Shown: positions 1 through 6,992, counted from the first letter of the stretch. The stretch: DNA of 12,251 nt from a bacterium (GCA_021812925.1 JAKAMK010000014.1:1-12251), one strand, 5' to 3'. The notes: generated by a model from the letters alone, not told the origin. Numbers and translations are program-made.

Positions 1-119
1 ACCGTCGCGGCTTTCAGTGCCACCTCGCCGAACTGGCTGATGAGCTGCTGCTGTTCGTCTGCCGAGAGGTCGGTTATCCCGAGGTCGGCTGCTATCTGTT
101 TGGTAAGTTCGTCAGGCAT
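1..119 (-). CDS. DUF5663-like small protein, N-terminal part (cut by window edge)
   Basis: Reading on the minus strand from an ATG at 119, 39 complete codons are open to the window edge. The protein begins MPDELTKQIAADLGITDLSADE and continues QQQLISQFGEVALKAAT. The pattern of a short amphipathic helix, a 'LGI..LSADEQQQLI' turn and then a helix with 'FGEVALK' resembles the N-terminus of DUF5663 proteins common in Patescibacteria (a recollection, not a search result). The function of that family is unknown to me. The gene follows the 832-residue membrane protein by 21 nt on the same strand but has its own extended -10 element 6 nt before the ATG, so it can be transcribed alone. There is no Shine-Dalgarno. 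The C-terminus is missing. Confidence 0.7.
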   Translation of the reverse strand, partial: MPDELTKQIAADLGITDLSADEQQQLISQFGEVALKAAT

Positions 120-125
120 ACGGAA

Positions 126-134
126 ATTGTATCA
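126..134 (-). promoter_or_regulatory. Extended -10 promoter for the DUF5663-like gene, leaderless type
   Basis: On the minus strand TGaTACAAT is followed by six bases (TTCCGT) and the ATG at 119. The element lies in the 21-nt gap after the stop codon of the 832-residue gene. A start 6-7 nt past the hexamer would put the first transcribed base at or next to the A of the ATG. Confidence 0.55.
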
Positions 135-140
135 CGCTAG

Positions 141-2639
141 CTATTGGGCGCGTGGGAATACATATACTGATTCCTCCGCTGGTAGTGGAGGCTTGTACGA
201 AAAGTTAAAGAATCCCCTCATTTCGACCGATTCGCTGCCATTCGGATGGACAACGACATACCCGGGCTGCCCATCCGGAAGCAGCACCTTCACGTCATGG
301 TTGGAAGCATGCGCAAATACCGTCGCAAGAGCGTGCTGCGCCGTAAAGTTGTCGCCGTGTGCTGCAGCACCGTATGCCGTAAGACCGCCATCATGACCAA
401 GAAATATCGCCGGTCCGGGAACCACACCCGTATTCGGCTCAATGGTGCTTGTGAGTGAGTGATCGACTGATAGATGCGGCGCGGCCTGCACGGCGGCGCC
501 CACGGTATCCGGTGTGACCCCGTATGTGTGCACAGCGGAATCAAGTTGCGCCGCAGAACCTATTTCAATATGTCCGGCAGATATCGCTGAACCCTCTGCA
601 TCCGTGTGCGTCGGCGGTAGCGGTGAGTGGTCGGCGCCGGGCGGCACGGGGTACGGCTGCACGAAGCCCTTGTCGACGAGCGGCTGCATCGCGACGTGCT
701 CGGGACGCGGCGTGGGCGTAATCGCTTCATGCGCAGGCGGCGCGACAGGATGCGGAGCCACAGGCGCTTCGGGTGCGTGGATGGGAGCAGGCGCCTCGGC
801 ATGCGCGAGCGGCTCTCCCGCAAGCGGTTGCGGCGTTACCTCCGGCCGCGGCAAAGGCACGGGCGGATGGTCTGGAGCGATACCGTACGGCAGCGGCTCG
901 CCGTGGTGAAGCTGTCCCCACACCTCGGCAAGGTGTGCGTTTATATCCGCGTTCGTCGGCAGCTGCCCGTGATTCGCAAGCTCGTACTGCATGAGGTACT
1001 GCGACTCCTCGTGCTCACGCCAATTGATGTAGTCGCGGTAGGACTGAGACTCGTGCGTAACCGCGTGGTGCGCCGGATGGTGCTCCGCGACGTGCGGCGC
1101 TGTGGGACCGTGCGCGACCACCGCGCTGTGGCCGCCCGCAGGTACATTCGGTACTACAGTGCCGCCATGCTGTGCCCCCCCGACCGCGCCGCCCTCCTGT
1201 GCGCCACCCGCAGGCGGATTACCGGGCGCCGGCGCATGCGCCTCGGGATGCGTGGGTTCGACGTGCGGCGCGCCATGCAGGACCGCTCCGGCGACATGCT
1301 CGACGCCATAGAGCGCAGCGCTCGTGCCGAATGCATAGGTCAGCATGAGCGCGTTCAGGTAACTCTTGCGCTCGCCCTCAGACATCTTTACATATGCACT
1401 CTCCGCGTTCGTTGCGGCTTCTTTTTCCAGTCGCTCGCGCTCGCTGAGGGAAAGCGCCTTGCCCGCGACCAGGCGTTGCGTATAGAGCGCGCCCATGAGC
1501 GTGCCCGAGAGAGCGCCGCCCGATGCGACTGCGCCGCCTAGCAGCGCAAAAGTGGTTAGGACTTTGTAGCGCGGCGGTAATTTCTGGTACGCGGTGCCTA
1601 TGCCCCGCCAGGCGTCGCCAACCATGTGCCCAAGCATTCCGGTGAGCGTCCGTTCCTCCTGGGATAAGAAGATGAGGTACATGCCGAAACTCTCAACTCC
1701 CCTCTTCGTTCCACTACGGATGGCCCGAACTGTCTCTGCTGGATTCGCGATAGCCTTGCCCGCGTAGTCAAGAAGCGCGCCAACATCCATCGCGAGGTGC
1801 CCTACACCACTCAGTGCAGCCCCGGTCGTCTTGAGCGGATGTCGCACCGCTGAACCGAGTGCGCGGCCGACCGTCGCAAACGCCGCGCCGGAACCCTTTC
1901 CAAACGCTTTAGTCAACTTCCACAGTTTGCTGTCTAGCTCGCCATTCCGGCGCGCCATGTACGCGTTGTACTTTTCAAATTGCACGGCTGCTTCGCCCAC
2001 AGCCTTCGCCGCCGCAGCTTCGCTTTTCGAGCCGCCCTGCGGCATGAGAGTGCCCTTCTCATCGCGTGCCATGTTGCGCGCGATGTCGAGTCGGTCGCGC
2101 ATGGTCATGCCCGGTCCTGCGCCCTTGTCCGCTGCGATTCCCGCGGCGAGCGAGCCCTTGTACTCTTCGACCGTATCGCGCAGTGTCTTCCTCGCCTCGG
2201 CGGGCGTGAGGTCAGCCGGAGAAGTCGGTTTTGCTGCGGCCGCATCCTGAGCACCCTCTTCGGGCGACTTCGCGCCCGTCCACGCGGACGAGTCGATTAC
2301 CGCAGGGCCGTTCACGGCGGTATCGCGCCCCTGCGCCGCTTTTGCCGCGTGCTTGGCTTTCTTCTCGGCGTGCTCCTCTGCACGCTTCCCGTTATTCTGC
2401 GCCTCCTCGGCTCTCCGCCCTGCTTCGAGCTCCGCCTGCCTTGCAGCAGCTTCGGCGGCGGCAGCTTCCTCTCGCTCGACTCCTTCGTCCACGACCTTCT
2501 CGACCGTCTTCTGCGGGCCGACGGGCACGAGACTCTCGGAGCCGTCGGCGGCGGTATGGATTTCGTATGCGCCCTCGGGCGGTCGCTTGTCGTCCGCCTT
2601 AGGAGGAGGCCAGTTCGATGGTGCGCCAGGTTCAGCCAT
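141..2639 (-). CDS. 832-residue Ala/Pro/His-rich membrane protein, partner of the TraG-like ATPase
   Basis: I do not recognise a named family. Residues 44-105 are an Ala/Glu/Lys-rich charged helix (probable coiled coil). Residues 140-350 are mostly helical with Gly/Ala-rich amphipathic segments. Two hydrophobic segments at about 357-387 and 427-455 are likely membrane helices. Residues 456-690 are low-complexity and very rich in Pro, His and Ala, interrupted by a charged helical island at about 530-580 (YRDYINWREHEES). Residues 690-815 look like a compact alpha/beta domain ending in 'GYVVVHPNG' and 'MRGFFNFSY'. The ATG is separated from the ATPase stop codon by a single base (TGATATG) with no Shine-Dalgarno, so translation is probably coupled. 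The arrangement suggests it forms or anchors the membrane part of the ATPase machine, with the Pro/His linker spanning envelope space; that role is inference. Confidence 0.75.
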   Translation of the reverse strand: MAEPGAPSNWPPPKADDKRPPEGAYEIHTAADGSESLVPVGPQKTVEKVVDEGVEREEAAAAEAAARQAELEAGRRAEEAQNNGKRAEEHAEKKAKHAAKAAQGRDTAVNGPAVIDSSAWTGAKSPEEGAQDAAAAKPTSPADLTPAEARKTLRDTVEEYKGSLAAGIAADKGAGPGMTMRDRLDIARNMARDEKGTLMPQGGSKSEAAAAKAVGEAAVQFEKYNAYMARRNGELDSKLWKLTKAFGKGSGAAFATVGRALGSAVRHPLKTTGAALSGVGHLAMDVGALLDYAGKAIANPAETVRAIRSGTKRGVESFGMYLIFLSQEERTLTGMLGHMVGDAWRGIGTAYQKLPPRYKVLTTFALLGGAVASGGALSGTLMGALYTQRLVAGKALSLSERERLEKEAATNAESAYVKMSEGERKSYLNALMLTYAFGTSAALYGVEHVAGAVLHGAPHVEPTHPEAHAPAPGNPPAGGAQEGGAVGGAQHGGTVVPNVPAGGHSAVVAHGPTAPHVAEHHPAHHAVTHESQSYRDYINWREHEESQYLMQYELANHGQLPTNADINAHLAEVWGQLHHGEPLPYGIAPDHPPVPLPRPEVTPQPLAGEPLAHAEAPAPIHAPEAPVAPHPVAPPAHEAITPTPRPEHVAMQPLVDKGFVQPYPVPPGADHSPLPPTHTDAEGSAISAGHIEIGSAAQLDSAVHTYGVTPDTVGAAVQAAPHLSVDHSLTSTIEPNTGVVPGPAIFLGHDGGLTAYGAAAHGDNFTAQHALATVFAHASNHDVKVLLPDGQPGYVVVHPNGSESVEMRGFFNFSYKPPLPAEESVYVFPRAQ

Positions 2640-2640
2640 A

Positions 2641-5418
2641 TCAGCGAGTGAGGTAACGCTCTCGAATCATGTTCTCAACGTTAGCACGGTCACGCCCATA
2701 GGTGAGCGCCGACAACTGAATAAGGTCCGCCACCTGGTCCCCATTCAGAGGCGGCAGGTCCGGCGTGCGCATATCGAAGGGCTTCTGCGGAACGCCGTTC
2801 GCGAGCAGCTTTACGTAGGCATTCCGGTTCTCAATATTCACGAAATCGAGCGCCTCAAAGGTGGGCGCGAACTGCTTCGCGAAGAATTCCGCGTCTTCTT
2901 CGCCCACGCGGAAGACTGCCATATTGCCGACGTTGCCGAAGACCGCGGTGCGAATCTTCTCGTCGAGCTGGCCGAGGAACTGGTGCGCGACCGAAAGCGA
3001 GAGCTTGTACTTGCGCGCTTCCGAGAGGATGCCGGGAATCGAATCGGTCGTGACGTTCTGGAACTCGTCGATGTAGAGGTAGAACGGCGGGAAGGCCTTG
3101 CCCGGAGAATCGGCGCGCGCGAGCGCGGCCATAAAGAGCTTCCCCACGATGATGAGGCCCAAGAGGTTCGCGTTCTTTTCGCCGAGGCGACCCTTCGAGA
3201 GGTTCACGAGGAGAATCTTCTTCGAGTCCATCACGTCACGGAAATTGAACGAGGAGTGCTGCTGGCCGACGATGGGGCGCGTGAAGTCGTTCGCGGTGAA
3301 GTCGTCGAACTTGTTCGTGATGTACGGAACGATGTTCTCGAGGGATGCTTCCCCGCCCGCCTTCGTCGCGATTTCCGTCCAGAACTGATTCACCACGGGA
3401 TTCATGGAGCGTGAGAGCTTCAAGCGGCGGAATTCAGCGTTCGAGAGCACGCGCACTATGTCGAGGATGGTCGAGCCAGAGGACGGATCCTCCATGACGA
3501 GCTGCGTTGCGTTACGGAAATACTGCTCGAATGCCGGGCCCATGGACTCCGGCACGTCCCCGTAGAGGCGCTTGAATATCATGAGGAGCTCGTTCACGAT
3601 GAACGTCTTCTGCTCGGGACGCGCCGCGTCGTACTCGAGGAAGTTCAAACCGAACGGGCGCGCGACATCCGCCGGATCGAAGTAGATGACATCGTCGTAG
3701 CGCTCGGGCGGAATCGCGGCAACGATGTCGAGGATGTCGGACCCGTGCGGGTCGATGAAGCAGCAGCCCTCGCCGTTCCGGATGTCCTGGATGATGAGAT
3801 TCTTCAGGCAGCCGGTCTTACCGGTACCGGTCTGGCCGATGACGTAGAGGTGGCGCAAGCGGTCCTCGGGCGTGAGCCGCACCTCCGCAGTCGCGCCGCG
3901 GTACGAGTTCAGGCCGAGGAGCGCGCCGGTTTTCGGCAGGGCCGCGGGCGCGGGAGCGTGGGTGAAGCGCGACTGCGCGAGGTGCGGCGAGCTCTCGATG
4001 CCCGACGGCGGGAAGTGGAAGATGGTCGTGAGCTCGCGCAGGGAGAGCTGCATGGCGTCGGCGTCCGGCAGCCGGAACGAGAACGACTCGAGCACCGCGC
4101 TCGCCTTCTTGCCCGCAGCGGTCACAAACTCGAGCCGGTTCCCCTGCGTGTTCGCGAACTGGTTGAACGCCGCCTCGAGCTCCCCGAGCACCTGGGTCGC
4201 GCGCCCGGGGTCCTCGCTCGCGACCGCGAGGCGGATGGTAGTACCGACGACCGTCGCAGCTACCTTGCGCTCGACCTGTTCGATGGTCGACTTGTTCGCC
4301 TCGATCTGGCGCGTCTCGGCCTGCTTCGCCTTCTCCTCGTCCTTCGGCTTACTCGTGAAGAACGCGCGGCCGAGCTCGCGCGCGAGCTCGCCCGCCATGG
4401 TTTCGGGGGTGCGCAGCGCAGCGTCGCGCTTCTCGCCCTTCCGGAGCGCGTGGAGAATCTTGCCGTAGTGCTTCACGTGACGCTCGCCGCGCGGCTCGAC
4501 GATTATCTGTATGGCTGCGCCCTCGCCCACATGCTCTATTTTCGCGAAGGCGTTCGTGAGCGCGTTCAACGGGTCGTAGTCGAACTCCGTGTAGTCCTTT
4601 AGGGGGAGCGCCGGATTGGTCGCGAGCTTCGCGGTCGCGGACACCGCGGTCGCGCGCTCGCTGAAGACGTTGTAGTCGGCTGGCTGAACGACGAGGTGCG
4701 CGTCTGGGAACACGGCGAGGAGCTGCTTCTCGAAGAGGTCGCGCTTGCCGTTCGGCACCGCCGCATAGAACTTGAGCTCGGCGCTCTCGGCAGGCACCGC
4801 GAGCTCGAGCGCGAAGTAGTTCGGCTCGCCCGGGTTCGCATGCTCGACCGCGAGGAGGCCCGCATAGAACTGCTCCATCGACGAAATGAGCTCCTTGAGC
4901 GTCTTCTCGCGCGCGCCCGCTTCGGGTGCGTGCGGCTCCGGGAGGAGCACCTCGTAGAGCGTCATCCGGAGCGCACGGAACCGCGGCGCCTTCTCGTCGA
5001 TGCCGACCGCGGGCAGCCCCGAAGCGATGTAGCGGACGAGGAAACGGTGGAAGTCATCCATGAGCCCCGCGTCCCCCGCTTGTTCGGCGACCGCAAGTGC
5101 GTTCTTCACGCCCTTCGTCTCGAGGAGGTTCGCGAGGTTCTGTATGGCGCTCTCACGGCCTCCGAGCGCGAGCTCGCGGAGAAGTTCTCCGGCACGGTCG
5201 CTCACGGCCGCGCCCGGGAGCGCATACTCGCGCGCGAGCACGTCGTAGGCGGGCGCCGCGCGATGTGCATCGAGTCGCTCATGCACGAGCGTGGCGCGTT
5301 CGTCCGCGCGCGGCGCCTCGCCGCGCGCGGCAGCAAGTTCGGCTTCCTTGCGTGCGATTTCCGCACGCAGGTATGCGAGCTCCTCCTCCGGAGACGAGAG
5401 TTTCGGCGCGCCTTCCAT
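2641..5418 (-). CDS. TraG/VirD4-like type IV secretion / DNA-transfer ATPase (925 aa)
   Basis: This is a P-loop NTPase of the conjugative coupling-protein/HerA superfamily, which uses ATP hydrolysis to move DNA or protein substrates through a secretion channel. The ATPase domain starts near residue 498. Walker A is GQTGTGKT at 528-535, the family motif FIDPHGSD is at 554-561, Walker B is LYIDEFQN at 781-788 and the sensor segment SVAHQFLGQL is at 809-818. The IDEFQN...SEARKYKLSL stretch is typical of TraG/TraD C-terminal (TraM-recognition) domains. Residues 10-45 form a short coiled coil, and 200-450 is the long N-terminal region common to CPR versions. Unlike VirD4 it shows no N-terminal membrane helices, so it is probably cytoplasmic and recruited by the membrane protein encoded 1 nt downstream. 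A VirB4-like assembly ATPase role is the main alternative. No relaxase or other T4SS subunit lies in the window. Confidence 0.88.
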   Translation of the reverse strand: MEGAPKLSSPEEELAYLRAEIARKEAELAAARGEAPRADERATLVHERLDAHRAAPAYDVLAREYALPGAAVSDRAGELLRELALGGRESAIQNLANLLETKGVKNALAVAEQAGDAGLMDDFHRFLVRYIASGLPAVGIDEKAPRFRALRMTLYEVLLPEPHAPEAGAREKTLKELISSMEQFYAGLLAVEHANPGEPNYFALELAVPAESAELKFYAAVPNGKRDLFEKQLLAVFPDAHLVVQPADYNVFSERATAVSATAKLATNPALPLKDYTEFDYDPLNALTNAFAKIEHVGEGAAIQIIVEPRGERHVKHYGKILHALRKGEKRDAALRTPETMAGELARELGRAFFTSKPKDEEKAKQAETRQIEANKSTIEQVERKVAATVVGTTIRLAVASEDPGRATQVLGELEAAFNQFANTQGNRLEFVTAAGKKASAVLESFSFRLPDADAMQLSLRELTTIFHFPPSGIESSPHLAQSRFTHAPAPAALPKTGALLGLNSYRGATAEVRLTPEDRLRHLYVIGQTGTGKTGCLKNLIIQDIRNGEGCCFIDPHGSDILDIVAAIPPERYDDVIYFDPADVARPFGLNFLEYDAARPEQKTFIVNELLMIFKRLYGDVPESMGPAFEQYFRNATQLVMEDPSSGSTILDIVRVLSNAEFRRLKLSRSMNPVVNQFWTEIATKAGGEASLENIVPYITNKFDDFTANDFTRPIVGQQHSSFNFRDVMDSKKILLVNLSKGRLGEKNANLLGLIIVGKLFMAALARADSPGKAFPPFYLYIDEFQNVTTDSIPGILSEARKYKLSLSVAHQFLGQLDEKIRTAVFGNVGNMAVFRVGEEDAEFFAKQFAPTFEALDFVNIENRNAYVKLLANGVPQKPFDMRTPDLPPLNGDQVADLIQLSALTYGRDRANVENMIRERYLTR

Positions 5419-5427
5419 TACCTAGTA

Positions 5428-5436
5428 ATAGTAACA
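5428..5436 (-). promoter_or_regulatory. Extended -10 promoter for the ATPase operon
   Basis: The minus strand reads TGtTACTAT, then nine bases (TACTAGGTA) and the ATG at 5418. Overlapping phasings (for example TATTAC three bases later) are possible. No -35 hexamer was recognised. The AGG in the gap is too close to the ATG to act as a Shine-Dalgarno. Confidence 0.45.
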
Positions 5437-5471
5437 GGTGCGCGCGCGAGCCTAGCGGGAAATCCCCGACA

Positions 5472-5490
5472 CGCGCCGCGTAGCGGCGCG
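5472..5490. repeat. GC-rich hairpin between divergent ATPase and DedA promoters
   Basis: CGCGCCGC, loop GTA, GCGGCGCG gives a perfect 8-bp stem in the 104-bp divergent intergenic region. It ends 15 nt upstream of the DedA extended -10 and lies about 35 nt upstream of the ATPase -10. There is no T-tract on either side, so it is not a simple intrinsic terminator. It may insulate the promoters or bind a regulator (inference). Confidence 0.5.
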
Positions 5491-5505
5491 CATTCTCGTC
5501 GCTCC

Positions 5506-5514
5506 TGCTACACT
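5506..5514 (+). promoter_or_regulatory. Extended -10 promoter for the DedA gene, leaderless type
   Basis: TGcTACACT is followed by eight bases and the ATG at 5523. The predicted transcript starts about one base before the ATG. This favours ATG 5523 over the upstream in-frame TTG at 5514, which overlaps the hexamer. Confidence 0.55.
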
Positions 5515-5522
5515 TGCCACAC

Positions 5523-6140
5523 ATGCTGAACTTTCTCATGGCCTGCGTGCACCTCGACCCGCTCGCCATCGTGCGTGCGGGCGGCTACCTCGGCGTCGCG
5601 GTCCTCATCTTCGCCGAAAGCGGACTCCTCGTCGGCATCTTCCTGCCCGGCGACTCGCTCCTCTTCGCTGCCGGCCTTCTCGCCGGCACCGGCTTCTTCG
5701 AGTTCGGCGCGCTCGCGACTTTGGTCGCCATCGCCGCCATCCTCGGCGATACCGTCGGCTACTGGTTCGGCAAGAGCGTAGGCGCGAACTTCTTCACGAA
5801 GGAGGATTCCCGCTTCTTCAAGCGCGCGTACGTGACCCGCACGCGCGCGTTCTACAAGCGGTACGGTGGTCGCGCGGTCATCCTCGCGCGCTTCGTCCCC
5901 ACCGTCCGCACAATGGCGCCTATCCTCGCCGGCATCGGGACCATGCCGTACGGCCGCTTCGTCTCCTACAACGCGCTCGGCGCCATCCTCTGGGGCGTCG
6001 GCGTGACCGCCCTCGGCTATTTCCTCGGCGCCATCGTCCCGGGCAGCGAGAGCTACGTCCTCCCGCTCTCCCTCGGCATCGTCGTGCTCTCCTTCCTCCC
6101 CATCTTCTGGAACGTCGCGCGCGGCAAGAAGGCGCTCTAG
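5523..6140 (+). CDS. DedA-family (SNARE-associated/VTT domain) membrane protein
   Basis: This is a 205-residue polytopic protein of the DedA family. Members act in the cytoplasmic membrane, are needed for membrane homeostasis, and several have been implicated in scrambling or flipping of lipid carriers. Diagnostic motifs are present in order: 'AESGLLVGIFLPGDSLLF' at 31-48 (E32 and D44), 'GDTVGYWFGK' at 75-84, and the Arg-containing segment 'ARFVPTVRTMAPILAG' at 122-137 (R123 and R129). The last hydrophobic helix is at about 178-197, followed by a basic tail. The length is normal for the family. The ATG at 5523 was chosen because it lies 8 nt after an extended -10; a TTG at 5514 is the only alternative. 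The stop codon overlaps that of the convergent small membrane protein. Motifs are intact, so it is likely functional; the substrate cannot be read from sequence. Confidence 0.92.
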   Translation: MLNFLMACVHLDPLAIVRAGGYLGVAVLIFAESGLLVGIFLPGDSLLFAAGLLAGTGFFEFGALATLVAIAAILGDTVGYWFGKSVGANFFTKEDSRFFKRAYVTRTRAFYKRYGGRAVILARFVPTVRTMAPILAGIGTMPYGRFVSYNALGAILWGVGVTALGYFLGAIVPGSESYVLPLSLGIVVLSFLPIFWNVARGKKAL

Positions 6141-6406
6141 AGCCCGAGCGCGTTGAGCGTATTCACGGTGTTCTGGAGCGTGCCGGCGTTCACGGTGGGA
6201 TTACCCGTCGCAGCGTTCAAAGGGTTTACGTAATTATTCATGAAGGACGGCAAGACGAGCGCGATCCCGATGAGTGGCAGCACGAAGAGCGCGACTGTGA
6301 CGATACCGGTCCAGAAGAGATACCGCTCGGCGCGGTGCGCGGCCTTGTATGCCGCGTCAACCTTCGCCTCTATCTCGTCGAGCTTCGCGCGCAGTTCTGC
6401 ATCCAT
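6137..6406 (-). CDS. Small coiled-coil plus one-TM membrane protein (89 aa)
   Basis: The product has a charged helical N-terminus (residues 1-28, heptad-like 'LRAKLDEIEAKVDAAYKAAHRAE'-type spacing), one hydrophobic segment at about 30-53 (FWTGIVTVALFVLPLIGIAL) and an Asn/Thr-rich tail (NPLNAATGNPTVNAGTLQNT). Small proteins of this plan are frequent in Parcubacteria-type genomes but have no function I can name. The long tail after the membrane helix probably faces the opposite side from the coiled coil. The ATG is supported by an extended -10 element 8 nt upstream. The stop codon lies in a CTAG shared with the DedA gene, so the two genes overlap by 4 bp at their 3' ends. Confidence 0.75.
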   Translation of the reverse strand: MDAELRAKLDEIEAKVDAAYKAAHRAERYLFWTGIVTVALFVLPLIGIALVLPSFMNNYVNPLNAATGNPTVNAGTLQNTVNTLNALGL

Positions 6407-6414
6407 GTAGGTTC

Positions 6415-6423
6415 AGTGTAGCA
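6415..6423 (-). promoter_or_regulatory. Extended -10 promoter for the 89-residue membrane protein
   Basis: The minus strand reads TGcTACACT, then eight bases (GAACCTAC) and the ATG at 6406. The hexamer and spacing match the DedA promoter exactly. Its TG directly abuts the end of the 123-bp inverted-repeat element. Confidence 0.55.
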
Positions 6424-6546
6424 CCAAGACCGCCAGCGTTTCGGGTGCAAGGCGCGGGATGCGAGTGAACGGAGACGTACATGGACGTACGGCGAAGTGA
6501 GCGAACGGGACCCGCAACGCCGCAATCGGGACGCTGGCGGTCTTGG
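6424..6546. repeat. 123-bp element with perfect 16-bp terminal inverted repeats
   Basis: The arms CCAAGACCGCCAGCGT (6424-6439) and ACGCTGGCGGTCTTGG (6531-6546) are exact reverse complements. Inside, GGCGCGGG (about 6451-6458) can pair with CCCGCAACGCC (6521-6531 region) around a small bulge. GACGTAC is directly repeated around ATG (6474-6480 and 6484-6490), and CGTAC...GTACG can close a central hairpin. The related strings GTGAACGG and GTGAGCGAACGG flank the centre. The element fills the whole gap between the stop codon of the PF04020-like gene and the extended -10 of the next gene. It could be a dispersed palindromic repeat/MITE-like element, a structured RNA or a transcription boundary. No transposase or second copy is in the window. 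Confidence 0.75.
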
Positions 6547-6882
6547 CTATGCGCGAGACCAGATGCTGAACACCCAGTTGATGATAGCCAGCACGATAGC
6601 AAAGAGCACCGCATGCCAGAATCCGGCAATCATGAATCCAGGCACGAGGTACGCGGCCACGAGAACGAGGCAGGCGTTTATAACTATGGAGAAGAGTCCC
6701 AGGGTAAGAATGTTCAGCGGCAGCGTGAGCAGGTAGATGACCGGGCGGATGAAGAGGTTCAGCGCGCCGAGCACGACTGCGGCAATGACCGCGCCCATGA
6801 GCGTGACCGCGGTACCCGGCACGAGGTACGCCGTCACCACTATCGCAAGCGTCGCAATGAGCCAATGGATGATGAGTTTCAT
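6547..6882 (-). CDS. PF04020-type four-TM protein ('phage holin family', YvlD-like)
   Basis: This 111-residue hydrophobic protein has four predicted membrane helices at about 3-22, 26-46, 58-82 and 86-108. The signature 'LNLFIRPVIYLLTLPLNILT' at 41-60 followed by 'LGLFSIVINA' at 61-70 is the hallmark of Pfam 'Mycobacterial 4 TMS phage holin, superfamily IV' (PF04020). Despite the name, most chromosomal members are not in prophages and their role is unknown; nothing around it here is phage-like. The 'YLVPG' motif occurs twice (19-23 and 78-82), hinting at an internal two-helix duplication. The open frame extends upstream to 6975, but the ATG at 6882 starts the conserved sequence and lies 7 nt after an extended -10, so the shorter form was chosen. 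Confidence 0.88.
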   Translation of the reverse strand: MKLIIHWLIATLAIVVTAYLVPGTAVTLMGAVIAAVVLGALNLFIRPVIYLLTLPLNILTLGLFSIVINACLVLVAAYLVPGFMIAGFWHAVLFAIVLAIINWVFSIWSRA

Positions 6883-6889
6883 AGATGAA

Positions 6890-6898
6890 AGTATAGCA
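6890..6898 (-). promoter_or_regulatory. Extended -10 promoter for the PF04020-like gene
   Basis: The minus strand reads TGcTATACT, then seven bases (TTCATCT) and the ATG at 6882. No -35 is visible at 17 bp. A small TGCTC-GGC-GAGCA hairpin lies just upstream. This supports the shorter start over the upstream in-frame ATGs. Confidence 0.6.
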
Positions 6899-6932
6899 TC
6901 GTGCTCGCCGAGCAGATGGTATCGCGGAGTAA

Positions 6933-6961
6933 TTGACGCATGCATATAATTGATATATAAT
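6933..6961 (+). promoter_or_regulatory. Canonical sigma70 promoter for the winged-helix gene, with tandem TATAAT boxes
   Basis: TTGACG (6933-6938), a 17-bp spacer and a perfect TATAAT (6956-6961) make the best promoter in the window. A second perfect TATAAT lies 11 bp upstream (6945-6950), inside the spacer, in an AT-rich island. The predicted start is near 6968, leaving a short leader with a Shine-Dalgarno. The one-turn spacing of the two boxes could reflect a repressor site or an alternative start. Confidence 0.8.
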
Positions 6962-6982
6962 GTCATAAGTCGCACAAATCAT

Positions 6983-6990
6983 GGAGGTGA
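6983..6990 (+). promoter_or_regulatory. Strong Shine-Dalgarno deciding the start of the winged-helix gene
   Basis: GGAGGTGA is an extended match to the 16S rRNA 3' end. It overlaps the in-frame ATG at 6981, so that ATG cannot be the start served by this site. GTG at 6993 lies 5 nt after GGAGG, the best spacing. ATG at 6999, 11 nt after, is the alternative. Confidence 0.7.
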
Positions 6991-6992
6991 AT

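Noticed and set aside
627..1541. 304-codon open frame on the plus strand opposite the 832-residue gene
   Set aside because: The product is extremely Arg-rich with no domain, as expected for the antisense of GC-rich Ala/Pro/His coding sequence. The minus-strand frame has a coherent coiled-coil/TM/linker plan.
2353..3414. 353-codon plus-strand frame across the 3' end of the ATPase and the start of its partner
   Set aside because: It is antisense to the motif-bearing ATPase frame, with low-complexity Arg/Glu/Val composition; a shadow frame in GC-rich DNA.
3745..4602. 285-codon plus-strand frame inside the ATPase gene
   Set aside because: Antisense shadow with Arg/Glu/Leu-rich composition and no motifs, opposite the Walker A region of a well-supported ATPase.
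5514..5522. TTG at 5514 as the start of the DedA gene
   Set aside because: The codon overlaps the last base of the -10 hexamer, has no Shine-Dalgarno, and adds only three residues. ATG 5523 fits the start pattern of the neighbours.
4696..5529. 277-codon plus-strand frame antisense to the ATPase N-terminus
   Set aside because: Arg/Glu/Leu-rich composition, no recognisable domain, and it runs through the divergent promoter region into the DedA start.
6424..6546. Integron attC site
   Set aside because: The size and imperfect palindrome are in range, but the RYYYAAC/GTTRRRY ends are missing and no integrase or cassette array is present.
6424..6546. Insertion sequence
   Set aside because: There is no room for a transposase and no flanking target duplication was found; only a non-autonomous or REP-like repeat remains possible.
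6547..6882. Prophage remnant, because of the 'phage holin' family name
   Set aside because: No lysin, structural or integrase gene is nearby, and PF04020 proteins are common in chromosomes outside prophages.
6981..6983. ATG at 6981 as the start of the winged-helix gene
   Set aside because: It overlaps the Shine-Dalgarno GGAGGTGA; GTG 6993 or ATG 6999 fits ribosome spacing better. It cannot be excluded if the mRNA is shorter than predicted.
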